Of a DNA stretch of 46,757 bases, positions 16,107 through 25,341 are shown piece by piece. Source of the stretch: CAYVQE01 sp964633205 (lineage in GTDB: Bacteria; Myxococcota; B64-G9); the NCBI GenBank assembly GCA_964633205.1, contig CAZWFN010000036.1, forward strand, positions 1 to 46,757. Reading direction: 5' to 3'. The notes under the pieces are model-generated. The model had not been told where the DNA came from. It ran no database searches and worked only from the letters and a program-made list of their open reading frames with translations. Every line of letters starts with the position of its first letter. Positions within the stretch are counted from its first letter, which is position 1. A program made the position numbers and the translations under genes.

Positions 16107-17516
16107 TCAGAGCGACTCGCGGTAGGCCAGCCAGGAGCCGGTGCGCTCGGCCTCGGCCAGCAGGTCGGCGCAGGAGGCGTCGTCGGCCAGGCGCAGCATG
16201 CGGAAGGTGGTCCGGTCGGCGTCCGGGTGCAGCGCGGTCTCGATGTCGTAGACCAGCGAGGCCTTGGATGCGTCCAGCAGATGCTCCTCGGTCTCGGCCC
16301 GCACCCGGCCCTCGATGTGGTCGGCATCGACCAGCACGCCGTCCAGCGCGAAGGCGATGCGCTGGACGATGTAGATTTCCCCCCGCAGCACACCGTCGGT
16401 CAGGGTGGTCATGCCCGGCCGGCCGTCGGCGTCCTGGTCCCACAGGCGCGGATCGTCGGGACGTGCCTCGTAATCGTGGCGGGTCGGCAGCGGGTCTTGC
16501 GCCGGGTCGTCTAGCCGCGCTCCGCGCAGCTCCAGCCAGCGGTCGCTGACGAAGGGCGTCCCAGCGGCCACGCTGCTCAGCCGCACCCGGTGGTGGGCCA
16601 GGGGCAGGGCGGCCAGGAAGGTGTGCGGGATGGTGACGTGGATCAGATCCGAGGGCGGCCGGTCGCCGTCGCTGAAGTTGATCATCTCCAGCGCGCAGAG
16701 CTTCTCGTCGAGCTCGAGCAGGTCGTCGCCGGTGTGCCGCGCCCGCACCAGGAACAGGTGGGCCGAGTTGGTGGTCTGGCGGCTGAGCAGCGGCAGACCG
16801 TAGGTGATCAGCGCCAGGTTCAAGCGCAGGCCCCAGATCCCGCGCAGCCGGTGGGCCGGCTGGTCGGCGGGGCCGCTGCCCAGATCCGGCCCGGCGCCGG
16901 TGGGAGCGCAACGACCCGAGCGGCAGGCCCAGCCCCAGCCGAGCGCCTTGCACTGGGCATCGCGGGCGCAGGCGGTGGGCGGCAGCCGGCCCGGTGCCAC
17001 CCAGCGCTCCCAGCCCGGCAGCAGGCAGCGGCCCAGCGGGGTGCAGTCCAGCGCTGCGTCGCCACCGGCACAGTCGTCGTCGTTGCGGCACCAGGCGGCG
17101 CAGCGGCCCTGGCAGGCCTCGTCGGTGTAGGGGCACTCGGCGGCCGCCCCGCAGACCGCGCCCGAGCGGCTGCAGCGGCCGTTGCACAATCCCTCCGGCC
17201 CGCAGTCGGCATGGGCGGAGCAGGCCCGCTCGCCTCCGGGCGCCACGCACTGGCCGAAGGGGTTGCACAGCCAGCGCCGGCCGCCGGGGTCGATCAGACC
17301 GCAGTCGGCCGAGTCGCGGCACTCGGCCCAGCAGGTGCCGGCGGCGCTGCAGTGGCGGCCCGGGCCGCAGCCGTAGTAGCTGCTACATGCCTGGTAGCCG
17401 AGCCGCGCCGGGTCGACCGGGCTGCCGTCGGTCCGGCCGCAGGCCGCGGCGAACAGCGACAGCAATAGGGTGGCGAGCAGCTGGCGTGCCAAGGGTGGGC
17501 GAGGCATGCCGGCCAT
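16107..17516 (-). CDS. Cys-rich lipoprotein of myxobacterial style
   Basis: A 469-residue predicted lipoprotein. The signal peptide ends L-F-A-A-A-C-G, giving a lipidated Cys. Residues about 25-195 carry some 25 cysteines in short C-x(4-6)-C modules (C-S-S-Y-Y-G-C-G-P-G-R-H-C, then C-R-N-D-D-D-C), the style seen in myxobacterial surface lipoproteins. The C-terminal 270 residues are a Cys-poor domain I do not recognise. I chose the ATG at 17516, preceded by GGGGGTG; the frame extends to a TTG at 17543 and another ATG lies at 17507. Confidence 0.8.
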   Translation of the reverse strand: MAGMPRPPLARQLLATLLLSLFAAACGRTDGSPVDPARLGYQACSSYYGCGPGRHCSAAGTCWAECRDSADCGLIDPGGRRWLCNPFGQCVAPGGERACSAHADCGPEGLCNGRCSRSGAVCGAAAECPYTDEACQGRCAAWCRNDDDCAGGDAALDCTPLGRCLLPGWERWVAPGRLPPTACARDAQCKALGWGWACRSGRCAPTGAGPDLGSGPADQPAHRLRGIWGLRLNLALITYGLPLLSRQTTNSAHLFLVRARHTGDDLLELDEKLCALEMINFSDGDRPPSDLIHVTIPHTFLAALPLAHHRVRLSSVAAGTPFVSDRWLELRGARLDDPAQDPLPTRHDYEARPDDPRLWDQDADGRPGMTTLTDGVLRGEIYIVQRIAFALDGVLVDADHIEGRVRAETEEHLLDASKASLVYDIETALHPDADRTTFRMLRLADDASCADLLAEAERTGSWLAYRESL

Positions 17517-17730
17517 GGGATCACCCCCGGCCGGCCGGATCAAGTTAAATCAACATAAACAATCAGTTGCGTGCGTTTTCGCACCTTCCGTCCGCGGGTG
17601 TAACCCGTTTGCGACACCAGCCGGCTCGATTTCGGGGTCAGGTCCGCCCACTTGTCACTTGCGGCGGAGCGCGGTTCACCCCCACCTCCGTTCTCCCCCA
17701 GCGCGATCGGGGCGATGTGAGCCGATCCGC

Positions 17731-17880
17731 GGCGGTGAGGTGCCGGCGGTGAGGTGCCAGCCACTTCGGCGGTGAGGTGCCAGCCACGTCGTGCGGTCGG
17801 CGGTGAGGTGCCAGCCACGTCGTGCGGCCCGGCGGTGAGGTGCCAGCCACGTCGTGTGGCCACGTCGTGCGGCCACGTCG
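17731..17880 (+). repeat. Third, distant array of the RAYT repeat core
   Basis: Four units beginning GGCGGTGAGGTGCCAGCCAC start at 17745, 17768, 17799 and 17831. A truncated unit sits at 17731, and CCACGTCGTG fragments continue to 17880. The GGTGCCAGCCAC core is the one in the two arrays around the transposase gene 13-15 kb away, while the flanking unit sequence is different. Unit lengths are 23-32 bp without CRISPR-like spacers. The array lies in the region between a minus-strand lipoprotein gene and a plus-strand outer-membrane protein gene. I see no gene in 17517-18015. Confidence 0.8.
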
Positions 17881-18015
17881 TGCGGCGCGCTGCTCGAGCG
17901 CGCGATTCGATTGCGCGACCATGGCGCTTGACTGCGGCGGTGAGCAGCGTTACGGATGGCGATCGTTCGACAAACCGATAATCCGATATGTGTTGGTCGG
18001 GGTCAGGAGGGAAGG

Positions 18016-18744
18016 GTGCGACGTTCAAGCCTGTGGGCGATCGGAGCAGCGGTTTGCATCGCGCTGGCCGGTGCCGGCGCGCTGGCGGCCGACGATGACG
18101 ATTGGGGCGCCGAGTCGGGTTGGGAGGAGTTGGACGATCCGGTGGAGTCGGACGAAGAGGAGGACTACCCGCCCATGGTGATGGCGCCGGAGACCCTGCC
18201 GCCCGGCTACGTCGGCCTGCGCGGCTCGGCCGGTGTCCTGTTCTCGGCCTTCGGTGCACACGTGGGTGTGACCGACTGGATGGACATCCTGGCCGACGGC
18301 TACATGCCCTACAGCGACGTGGGCAACACCTGGATGTTCGGCGGGGGCCTGAAGTTCCGCATCCACGGCCGCCGCGGCGACTTCCAGTACTGCCTCAAGC
18401 TCAAGGGCTACGGCATCTACTACGACGACGCCAGCACGGCCCCCAGCCTGCTGCCCAAGGGCTTCGGCCTGTGGCCGTCGTTCATGATCGGGATGAACGT
18501 CAAGGGCGGTTCCTTCTACGCCGAGATCGGGGGGCTGCTCTTTCCCTGGGTGGCCGGCGACTCGAATCAAACGCACATCTTCCAGGGTCTGCCGGCGCAC
18601 TTCGGCGGCGAGATCTACGTCACCGACTGGTTCCACGTCTTCATGAACGTCGACATCCTGCTCAGCTTCTTCAACCCGATCTTCACCCTGACCATGGCCG
18701 GACCCTTCAACCTGATCGAGGGCGGAGTGGTCTTCGTGTTCTGA
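18016..18744 (+). CDS. Small exported outer-membrane-like protein
   Basis: A 242-residue protein with a signal peptide (about 1-24, A-G-A-L-A-A) followed by a very acidic stretch (D-D-D-D-W, then E-S-D-E-E-E-D). The rest is rich in Gly and aromatics in alternating pattern and ends V-V-F-V-F, which fits an outer-membrane beta barrel. The GTG start at 18016 follows AGGAGG by 5 bases; a longer frame begins at 17956 without a ribosome site. No named family is recognised. Confidence 0.75.
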   Translation: MRRSSLWAIGAAVCIALAGAGALAADDDDWGAESGWEELDDPVESDEEEDYPPMVMAPETLPPGYVGLRGSAGVLFSAFGAHVGVTDWMDILADGYMPYSDVGNTWMFGGGLKFRIHGRRGDFQYCLKLKGYGIYYDDASTAPSLLPKGFGLWPSFMIGMNVKGGSFYAEIGGLLFPWVAGDSNQTHIFQGLPAHFGGEIYVTDWFHVFMNVDILLSFFNPIFTLTMAGPFNLIEGGVVFVF

Positions 18745-18881
18745 GCGTGACAGCCGTGTGAAAAAGGCGCTGTTTCCGGCTGCATCGAGTCACGCAAAGG
18801 GATCCTAGAATTAACTTCAGCTTTTCGGGCCGCTCACACGCCCCCGGTATGGTTTTGCCAGAACCAACCGGGAGGTAGGTG

Positions 18882-20612
18882 ATGAGACGGGTCTATGCGG
18901 TCGCGAGTCGAGTCCTGCTTCCGGCCGGCAAGGTGGCCATCACACCCCTGGGCATCGCGCTGTCGGCCGCGCGCATGCTCACCCTGTTGCTGATGGTGTT
19001 GTTCAGCGTCATCCTGCTGGCCCTCGGCCAGCTGGTGCTGCTGCCGGCGGGCCAGGCGACCCGTTGGCGTTTCGGCCTGGCGGTCATGAACCGCTTCATG
19101 CGCTTGGCGGCGCTGCTGTTCGGAGTCCGGGTGGTCGAGCGGGGGCACAAGCCCCCGCCCGGCTCCCTGGTGGTGACCAACCACCGCTCCTACATGGACA
19201 TCGTGGCCCTGGGCTCGGTCAACCGCTGTTTCTTCCTGTCCAAGGCCGAGTTGGCCTCCTGGCCACTGCTGGGTTGGGGTGCCCGTTGGGCTGGGGTGGC
19301 CTTCGTCAAGCGCGATCGCCAGGGCAGCCGCCAGCAGGCGCTGGCCGAGGTGGACGCCCGGCTGCAGGCCGGCTTCACCCTGGTCAACTTCCCCGAAGGC
19401 ACCACCTCGGCCGACGACAGGCCGCTGCCCTTCCGGCCCGGGCTGTTCAGGCGGGTGGCCGGCAGCGACGCGCTGGTGGTGCCGGGCCGCATCGACTACG
19501 CCGGGAGCAAGGTGGAGTGGGTGGCCGACGCCACCTTCCTCGACCACCTGTTCAAGATGGGCATGCGTCCGGTCAACAAGGTGCGCGTCACCTACGCCCG
19601 CACGCTGCAAGCCGCGGACTGGATCGACGGCGACGCGCTATGCCGGGCCTGCTACCAGCAGGTCTGTCGGCCCGAGTCGGACGCAGGGCCCGATGTGGAC
19701 GAGCGGTTGGCCTGGCTGCGCAGACCGTGGCGCCGGTACAAGCGCTACGCCAAGGTGCGCGATGGCCGCTACCGCATCGAGGTCTTCGATCAGCCGGGCC
19801 GCTGGATGAGCGTCAAGGCGCTGGCTGCACTGCACCGCGACCTGCTTCAGGTGGCCGCCGGCTCGCTGGACGAGGTGCCCACCTACGGGCTGTTCACCGG
19901 CCAGCGCGCGGCTTATGCCAACCGGGTGATCGCGTTGGCCTACCGGCGCAGCGACGACCAGCCGGCGGGTTTCACCGCCATGGTCTACCTGCCGCTGCGG
20001 CGCGGCCGCAAGACCGAGCCGGTGGTCCACCTGGGCCTGACCATGATCCGCAGCGAGGAGCGCGGCCAACGGTTGCAGACGCCCCTGTTCAAGAAGGTGT
20101 TCATGGCACCCATCGTCAACCAGCTGCGGCTGCGCTTCACCGTGACCAACATCGCCGCCTCGCCGGCCGGCATCGGCGCCATCTCGGACTACTTCCAGGA
20201 CGTCTACCCCACCTACCGCGGCGACGCCCGGCGACGGTCCTTCCACGGCCGGGTGGCCGAGCAGGTGCTGGCCGAGCACCGCCACGAGTTCGGCTGCAGC
20301 AGCCGGGCGGTCTTCGAGCCCGAGAGCTTCGTGGTGCGCGGCTCCAACGACCCCGAGGGCCAGGGTGCCCACCAGTTCATCAAGACGGATCCGGTCAGCC
20401 GCTACCGCGTGGAGGCCTGCAACAGCTTCTGCAAGGATCTGCTCGATTTCGAGTCCGGAGACGAGCTGTTCCAGGTCGGCCGGGTCGACCTGCTCAAGGC
20501 CAGCTGGGCCTCGCGCAAGTCGAAGCGCAAGCTGCGCGCCAAGGCCGAGCCGGCAACCGGACGCCGGGATGAGGACACGACCGCGGCCGCGGCCGGTCGC
20601 AAGGCCGCCTGA
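18882..20612 (+). CDS. PlsC-type acyltransferase with extra C-terminal domain
   Basis: A 576-residue protein. The first part is a membrane-associated 1-acylglycerol-3-phosphate acyltransferase domain: a hydrophobic N-terminus at about 28-55, the catalytic N-H-R-S-Y-M-D (His101, Asp106) and F-P-E-G-T (170-174). It would transfer an acyl chain to lysophosphatidate or a related lipid. PlsC proteins are normally about 240 residues. Here another 270 residues follow, with R-S-E-E-R-G-Q-R-L-Q-T-P-L-F-K-K at about 390-405, which resembles the acyl-CoA-binding loop of GNAT acyltransferases. A two-domain lipid acyltransferase is therefore inferred. The ATG has GGGAGG 6 bases upstream (a GTG lies one codon before). 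Confidence 0.85.
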   Translation: MRRVYAVASRVLLPAGKVAITPLGIALSAARMLTLLLMVLFSVILLALGQLVLLPAGQATRWRFGLAVMNRFMRLAALLFGVRVVERGHKPPPGSLVVTNHRSYMDIVALGSVNRCFFLSKAELASWPLLGWGARWAGVAFVKRDRQGSRQQALAEVDARLQAGFTLVNFPEGTTSADDRPLPFRPGLFRRVAGSDALVVPGRIDYAGSKVEWVADATFLDHLFKMGMRPVNKVRVTYARTLQAADWIDGDALCRACYQQVCRPESDAGPDVDERLAWLRRPWRRYKRYAKVRDGRYRIEVFDQPGRWMSVKALAALHRDLLQVAAGSLDEVPTYGLFTGQRAAYANRVIALAYRRSDDQPAGFTAMVYLPLRRGRKTEPVVHLGLTMIRSEERGQRLQTPLFKKVFMAPIVNQLRLRFTVTNIAASPAGIGAISDYFQDVYPTYRGDARRRSFHGRVAEQVLAEHRHEFGCSSRAVFEPESFVVRGSNDPEGQGAHQFIKTDPVSRYRVEACNSFCKDLLDFESGDELFQVGRVDLLKASWASRKSKRKLRAKAEPATGRRDEDTTAAAAGRKAA

Positions 20613-20729
20613 GACTCTGCCGCCCGCCGAAACGCTTGCCAAGCGCCGGCGTCAGGCCTAGCCTGGGCGCGCCCAGCCGAAACAGCGGGGAGCCAGAGCA
20701 TTGATCGATCGAGGAGCATCGAGCGCACC

Positions 20730-21695
20730 ATGATCAAGCTGCGTGAAATCGAAAAGCTCCAGGCCCTGATCACCGCCGGCAGCGATCTGGTCTCCGCGCG
20801 CACCTTATGCGAGGTGCGCGTGCCGGGCCAGGGGCACCTGCCGGTCATCGGCCTGGTCATCGGCTCGGCCGACCGCAGCCATCCCACGCTGGGGCTGTTT
20901 GGCGGGGTCCACGGCCTGGAGCGCATCGGCAGCCAGGTGGCGCTGACCTACCTGCAGAGCCTGATCGAGCAGCTGCGCTGGGACGCCCACGCCCGCCGCC
21001 GGCTGGAGACCTGCCGCATCGTGTCCATCCCGGTGGTCAACCCGGGCGGTATGGCCATGCGCCGCCGTTCCAACCCGGCTGGGGTCGACCTGATGCGCAA
21101 CGCACCGGTGGAGGCCTCCGATCCGGTTCCCCCGCTGCTGGGCGGCCACCGGCTCGGGCCCTGGCTGCCCTTCTACCGCGGTCGAGCCGGCCAGCCGCTC
21201 GAGCCCGAGGCCCAGGCTTTGGTCGATTTCGTGGTCCAGGAGATGTTCGATACCGAGTCGGCACTGTCGATCGACTTCCACTCCGGCTTCGGGGTGCTCG
21301 ACAGGCTGTGGTACCCCTATGCCCGCTCCAGCGACGGCTTCCCGCGACTGAAAGAAGCGCTGAACCTCAGCGGCCTGCTCGAGGTGACCTACCCGCACAA
21401 CCGCTACCGCATCGAGCCGCAGTCGGACAACTACACCAGCCACGGCGATCTCTGGGATCACCTGTTCGATCTGCACCTGGCCCGCCACGGCCTGGAAGGG
21501 CCGGCCTTTCTGCCCTGGACGCTGGAGTTGGGCTCCTGGGCCTGGGTGCGCAAGAACCCGCGCCAGCTGCTGAGCGTGACCGGACCCTTCAACCCCATCG
21601 TGCCGCGGCGTTTCAAGCGGGTCATCCGCCGCCATCTGCTGCTGGTGGATTTCTTCCTGCGGGCGGTACACAACCGCGAGGCCTGGCTGGACTGA
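20730..21695 (+). CDS. M14 zinc carboxypeptidase-like protein
   Basis: A 321-residue peptidase of the M14 (carboxypeptidase A) fold. The zinc ligands are His61 and Glu64 in G-G-V-H-G-L-E-R and His184 in I-D-F-H-S-G. The catalytic glutamate is Glu266 in T-L-E-L-G. The substrate-carboxylate motif reads D-L-M-R-N where N-R-N is usual. There is no signal peptide, so it is probably cytoplasmic, with a peptide, murein peptide or acyl-amino-acid substrate. The upstream ribosome site is weak. It lies on the opposite strand to, and converges with, the GAK operon. Confidence 0.85.
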   Translation: MIKLREIEKLQALITAGSDLVSARTLCEVRVPGQGHLPVIGLVIGSADRSHPTLGLFGGVHGLERIGSQVALTYLQSLIEQLRWDAHARRRLETCRIVSIPVVNPGGMAMRRRSNPAGVDLMRNAPVEASDPVPPLLGGHRLGPWLPFYRGRAGQPLEPEAQALVDFVVQEMFDTESALSIDFHSGFGVLDRLWYPYARSSDGFPRLKEALNLSGLLEVTYPHNRYRIEPQSDNYTSHGDLWDHLFDLHLARHGLEGPAFLPWTLELGSWAWVRKNPRQLLSVTGPFNPIVPRRFKRVIRRHLLLVDFFLRAVHNREAWLD

Positions 21696-21733
21696 GCGCC
21701 GCCAGGCCCGCGGACGACTCACTCGACGGGGAA

Positions 21734-22063
21734 TCACTCTTCTGCGGGCGTCTCTTCGGGCTCGGCCGGTGGCTCGGGCTCGGTCGAGAGGATCTCGAGC
21801 TCCTCGCCCGAGCTCACTTCCTGCTTCTGGATCTTGCGCCACTTGAGCTTGAGCGACAGCGTTTCCTTCTCCTCCTTGGACTTGCCCTCCACCTCGACCT
21901 CGAGCACATCGGCCGGCTTGAGGGTCACGCCGGCGCCGTTGCGCTGCAGGCAGACGGTGCCGGCCCGCAGCCCGGCCAGCACCTTCTCCAGGTAGCCGAT
22001 GGCCCGGTCGCGCTCGACCGCGGCTTCGAACTCGAACTCGCGCTTCTTGCCCTTGCTGCCCAT
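21734..22063 (-). CDS. Amphi-Trp domain protein 1 of the GAK operon
   Basis: A 109-residue protein. Residues 8-80 match the amphi-Trp domain (F-E-F-E-A-A-V-E-R-D-R-A-I-G-Y-L-E, then L-S-L-K-L-K-W-R), a small domain of unknown role first noticed in the GAK gene set. The C-terminal 25 residues are acidic and Pro-rich. The ATG has AGGAGG 5 bases upstream. It is the last gene of a seven-gene minus-strand operon, 44 bases after the CofD-like gene. Confidence 0.85.
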   Translation of the reverse strand: MGSKGKKREFEFEAAVERDRAIGYLEKVLAGLRAGTVCLQRNGAGVTLKPADVLEVEVEGKSKEEKETLSLKLKWRKIQKQEVSSGEELEILSTEPEPPAEPEETPAEE

Positions 22064-22107
22064 GATCGCCTCCTTTTCATTTCCCGCCCCGCGGGCGGGA
22101 TGTCTGT

Positions 22108-23322
22108 TCAACCCACCAGGGACACCAGCACGTCGGCCAGCCAGCCCGGATCGATCCAGGGGCTGGATGACTCGCTGACCAGCGGTACCTCGATCACCTC
22201 CACCCCGAGCCGGGCCACCGCGCGCAGCGGGCCCCGCTCGGCGCGCGCCACGACCGGGTCGACCAGCACGTATTGTAGCAGCTGTTCGGTATCCAGCCGC
22301 CGGTCCTCATCGCGCCGCAGCGCCTCGAGCAACGCGCGCACCTGGCCGTCGAGCGCCAGACCGAGCTGCTCGGGATCGCCGTCGGTGTTGGGCACGTAGA
22401 CCTTCAGCGCCGGGCTGGCAGCCACCGCCGCGCCCATGCCGGCCAGCAGCAAATTGACCACCAGGCTGGAGTAGAAGGAGCCGATGGGATAGCAGATCAG
22501 ATCGGCCTGGCCGACCTGCCAGCCGACCTTGTCGCGCACCGGCAGCACGTAGGGCTCGGGCCGCTTCTTCCGGCGTGACAGGTAGATCCGCTCGACCGGG
22601 GACTCGATCGGCGCCAGCTGCTTGCCGGTCAGTCGGTGCTGGCCCACCAGGGTCTGGCCGTCGGCCAGTTCGGTCACCAGATGCAGGTTTTTGGAGGCCA
22701 CCGGCCGGACCACCCCGCGCACCTCGACCAGCTTGGAGAACAGGAAACAGACCGGATCCAGGTGGCGGTTCTGGTTGAGGTAGCCGCCGGCCAGCACCAG
22801 GTTGCCCACGTTGGCGCCGCGCAGGTCGAAGCCGGCCGGCGCCTGCTCGATGAAGAAGCGCAGGTGGTTGCGGATGATCTTGCGCATCGGATCGCGCACC
22901 GCCGTCACCATCGGCTCGCGCCCGTCGGCCATGCGCCGCAACCAGGCGCCCAGGCGCCGCTGCTCGCCGTCGCCCGGGAAGCGGAAGGCCAACAGGCGGA
23001 AGATCTCGGGCTGGCCCTTTATCGAGCGATCGGCCAGCGCCAGCAGCCGGTTGCGCAGGTCGCCGACCGCCGGCATGTGGAAGGCCTTGCGCAGCACGGC
23101 AGAGCTGCCGCCCGAGTCGAAGGGCGTGATCAGGTGGATGGAGTTGTGGGTGCGGCCGATCAGGGCCTGGCAGCAACGCCGCAGCGCGCTGCCGCCGGAG
23201 AAGAACAGCAACCGCGGGCCCAGCTCCGGCACCCGCTTCAGGCGCGCCAGCCGCACCGGGTGTGGGATGCGCAGCGAGCGGGTGAGCCGCACCCGCGTCT
23301 CGGTCTGGGGATCGCGCGCCAC
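22108..23322 (-). CDS. CofD-like transferase of the GAK operon
   Basis: A 404-residue member of the CofD/YvcK superfamily. CofD transfers a phospholactyl-type group in F420 synthesis; GAK-type relatives have no known substrate. The family pattern is plain: L-L-F-F-S-G-G-S-A-L, then T-P-F-D-S-G-G-S-S, M-P-A-V-G-D-L-R-N-R-L and G-N-L-V-L-A-G. No F420 genes are near. It starts 4 bases after the stop of the HprK-related kinase gene, so translation is closely linked. Confidence 0.87.
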   Translation of the reverse strand: MARDPQTETRVRLTRSLRIPHPVRLARLKRVPELGPRLLFFSGGSALRRCCQALIGRTHNSIHLITPFDSGGSSAVLRKAFHMPAVGDLRNRLLALADRSIKGQPEIFRLLAFRFPGDGEQRRLGAWLRRMADGREPMVTAVRDPMRKIIRNHLRFFIEQAPAGFDLRGANVGNLVLAGGYLNQNRHLDPVCFLFSKLVEVRGVVRPVASKNLHLVTELADGQTLVGQHRLTGKQLAPIESPVERIYLSRRKKRPEPYVLPVRDKVGWQVGQADLICYPIGSFYSSLVVNLLLAGMGAAVAASPALKVYVPNTDGDPEQLGLALDGQVRALLEALRRDEDRRLDTEQLLQYVLVDPVVARAERGPLRAVARLGVEVIEVPLVSESSSPWIDPGWLADVLVSLVG

Positions 23323-23326
23323 CGGC

Positions 23327-24430
23327 TCAGCCCTCCGGCATGCGGCCGGTCTCGGTGAAAGCCAGCCCGGCGTCGGCCGCCCGGGCGAAGTCCACCCCGC
23401 CCGACAGCTCGAACACCGGGCAGTCGGCCATGACCTCCAGGTAGGCCTGCGGCGACCAGTCGGGCGGCGCCGCGCCTTGCTCGGGATCGTAGAACAGGCC
23501 CACCGACTTGGAGAAGGCGCCCAACAGGTCGGGCCGCTCGGCCAGCGCCACCCGGCGGATGCGCAGCGGGCCCCCGTCGAGCCGCCAGTTGAGCATGAGC
23601 AGGCCGCGCATGCCGGCGTCCAGCCGGAAGCGGCCCGGACCGAAGCAGCGGTCCAGCCAGACGTCGTATTTCTGCTCCAGGGCCCACAACGCCTGCGGGG
23701 CCAGCCCGGCCGCCCGCTCGCGCTCGGCCGGCTCCATCACCGGGGCCAGGGCCGGGTTGTTCAGCACCGTGCCCGGGTTGACCCGCGGCAGCTTGGCCAC
23801 CCCGCGCATGCGCAGCCCGTCCACCCCGCGCTGGATCAGCAGCCGGTCGTTGCTGACGAAGGTCAGCTCGCGGCGCATCAATTCGAGCGCCAGGGTGGAC
23901 TTGCCCATGCCCGAAAAGCCCGCCATGGCCAGGCCGTCGCGGCCGCGGGCCACCGCCGCGGCGTGGCACAGCAGCCAGCCGCGGTCGAGCGTCCACTGGA
24001 TGAAGCGGTTGTTGATGAAATTGATCAGCTGGTTGTCGTTCTCCAGACACGGCCCGTAGGCCAGGTGGTGGCCGCCGCCGAAGGCGAAGACCATCCCGGT
24101 CAGACGCTTGCGCACGATGCGGCCGTCGGCCGCGTCGATGAACTCCTCCTTGATCTTGGACTTGCCCGGATCGGGCGGCTTGATCGCGAAGTCGAGATCC
24201 AGCTCGGCGGCGGCGGCCTCGACCGCGGTCACGATGATGTCAGCCGCACCGACCGCCGCCGGGTCGCGGAAATCGGCGAAGTAGGCGTCGAGTCGCTGGA
24301 TCACCTCCGGCGCGTTGCTGCGCACCTCGATGCGGCAGCCGGCGAAGCCATAGCCGCCGCGGGCGTCGAGCGGCTGGTCGCCCTGCAGCCGCTGCGCGAG
24401 GTCGGCGATGCGGATGGCGCTCGGGCTCAT
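23327..24430 (-). CDS. HprK-related kinase B of the GAK operon
   Basis: A 367-residue protein related to HPr kinase/phosphorylase, which phosphorylates a serine of a small carrier protein. The P-loop is G-F-S-G-M-G-K-S (residues 171-178), followed by L-A-L-E-L and the conserved acidic F-V-S-N-D-R. A 160-residue N-terminal region precedes the kinase domain. No HPr or PTS gene is in the window, so the target is probably another protein or small molecule of this cassette. Its ATG overlaps the stop of the ATP-grasp gene by 4 bases (ATGA). Confidence 0.88.
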   Translation of the reverse strand: MSPSAIRIADLAQRLQGDQPLDARGGYGFAGCRIEVRSNAPEVIQRLDAYFADFRDPAAVGAADIIVTAVEAAAAELDLDFAIKPPDPGKSKIKEEFIDAADGRIVRKRLTGMVFAFGGGHHLAYGPCLENDNQLINFINNRFIQWTLDRGWLLCHAAAVARGRDGLAMAGFSGMGKSTLALELMRRELTFVSNDRLLIQRGVDGLRMRGVAKLPRVNPGTVLNNPALAPVMEPAERERAAGLAPQALWALEQKYDVWLDRCFGPGRFRLDAGMRGLLMLNWRLDGGPLRIRRVALAERPDLLGAFSKSVGLFYDPEQGAAPPDWSPQAYLEVMADCPVFELSGGVDFARAADAGLAFTETGRMPEG

Positions 24431-25314
24431 GCGATGCGCTCCAGCACGTGATCCAGGTAGCGTTGGGCGGCGTCGATGCCGCAACCTTCCTCGAGACCGC
24501 GCAGCCCGCCGAAGGCCGAGACCTCGAACACGGTGGGCCCGTCGGGCGTCTCGGCCACGTCCACCGTGGTGAAGTCCAGCCCGAAGGGCGCCTGGGCGCG
24601 GGCGGCCAGCTCGATGATGGCCGCGTCTGGCTGGTAGGCCTCGTAGCGGCCGCCCTCGCGCACGGTGGTGTTCCAGGATTCGGTGTTGCCCATGCGGGCG
24701 TAGGTGGCCAGGTAGCGGCCGCCCAGAAAGGCGATGCCCAGGTCGCGGTCGGGCAGCTGGATCAGCTTCTGGACGTACATCACCTTGTGCTCGGCGTGGT
24801 ACTGCCGGATCTGCTCGTCGGCCTGCGGGCCGGTCTCGATGATCCGCATGCCACGGGCCTTGGTCGAGTAGAGCGGTTTGAGCACCGCCCGGCCGAAGCG
24901 GCGCACCGCCGCCTGGACCCGCTCGACATCCTCGGTGATGAGGGTCGGCGGCATGGGGATGCGGGCCAGCTTCAGGGTCACGGTGCACGACAGCCGGCTG
25001 AGCACGCCCATGATGCGGGCCGGATCGGAGAACACCGGCACGCCGCGCTGCTGGACGAAGCGCAGCATCTCGAGCCGGTTGAGATGCCCGGGCGCGTAGC
25101 TGCGGCCGATCTTCTTGATGATCAGCGCATCGAGGTCGAGCAGGTTCAGCTCGCCGAACAGCACCCGATCGCGTTCCAGGTCGAGCTGCAGCTTGGGCAG
25201 CTCGATCAGCGCCCGGAATCCGGTATTGCGCTCGATGGTGTCGGCCAGCAACTCCGACGACCAGGCCCCGGGGTTGCCGATGACACCAATGCGCTTTTTG
25301 CTCTTCGTCTGCAT
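24427..25314 (-). CDS. ATP-grasp enzyme of the GAK operon
   Basis: A 295-residue RimK-like ATP-grasp ligase, which would join a carboxylate to an amine or other nucleophile using ATP. It has a short N-terminal domain (I-G-V-I-G-N-P), L-K-P-L-Y-S-T-K-A-R-G as the ATP-binding strand and loop, V-Q-K-L-I as hinge, and F-E-V-S-A-F-G-G near the metal-binding end. GGAG precedes the ATG by 5 bases. It lies between the PhoU-APH fusion (27 bases upstream) and the HprK-related kinase (overlapping). Its product is unknown. Confidence 0.88.
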   Translation of the reverse strand: MQTKSKKRIGVIGNPGAWSSELLADTIERNTGFRALIELPKLQLDLERDRVLFGELNLLDLDALIIKKIGRSYAPGHLNRLEMLRFVQQRGVPVFSDPARIMGVLSRLSCTVTLKLARIPMPPTLITEDVERVQAAVRRFGRAVLKPLYSTKARGMRIIETGPQADEQIRQYHAEHKVMYVQKLIQLPDRDLGIAFLGGRYLATYARMGNTESWNTTVREGGRYEAYQPDAAIIELAARAQAPFGLDFTTVDVAETPDGPTVFEVSAFGGLRGLEEGCGIDAAQRYLDHVLERIA

Positions 25315-25341
25315 CGCAGCTCCGTGCGCTGGACCGGCGGT

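Noticed and set aside
17745..17858. CRISPR array
   Set aside because: The units are 23-32 bp with near-identical intervening bases and the core matches the RAYT-associated arrays.
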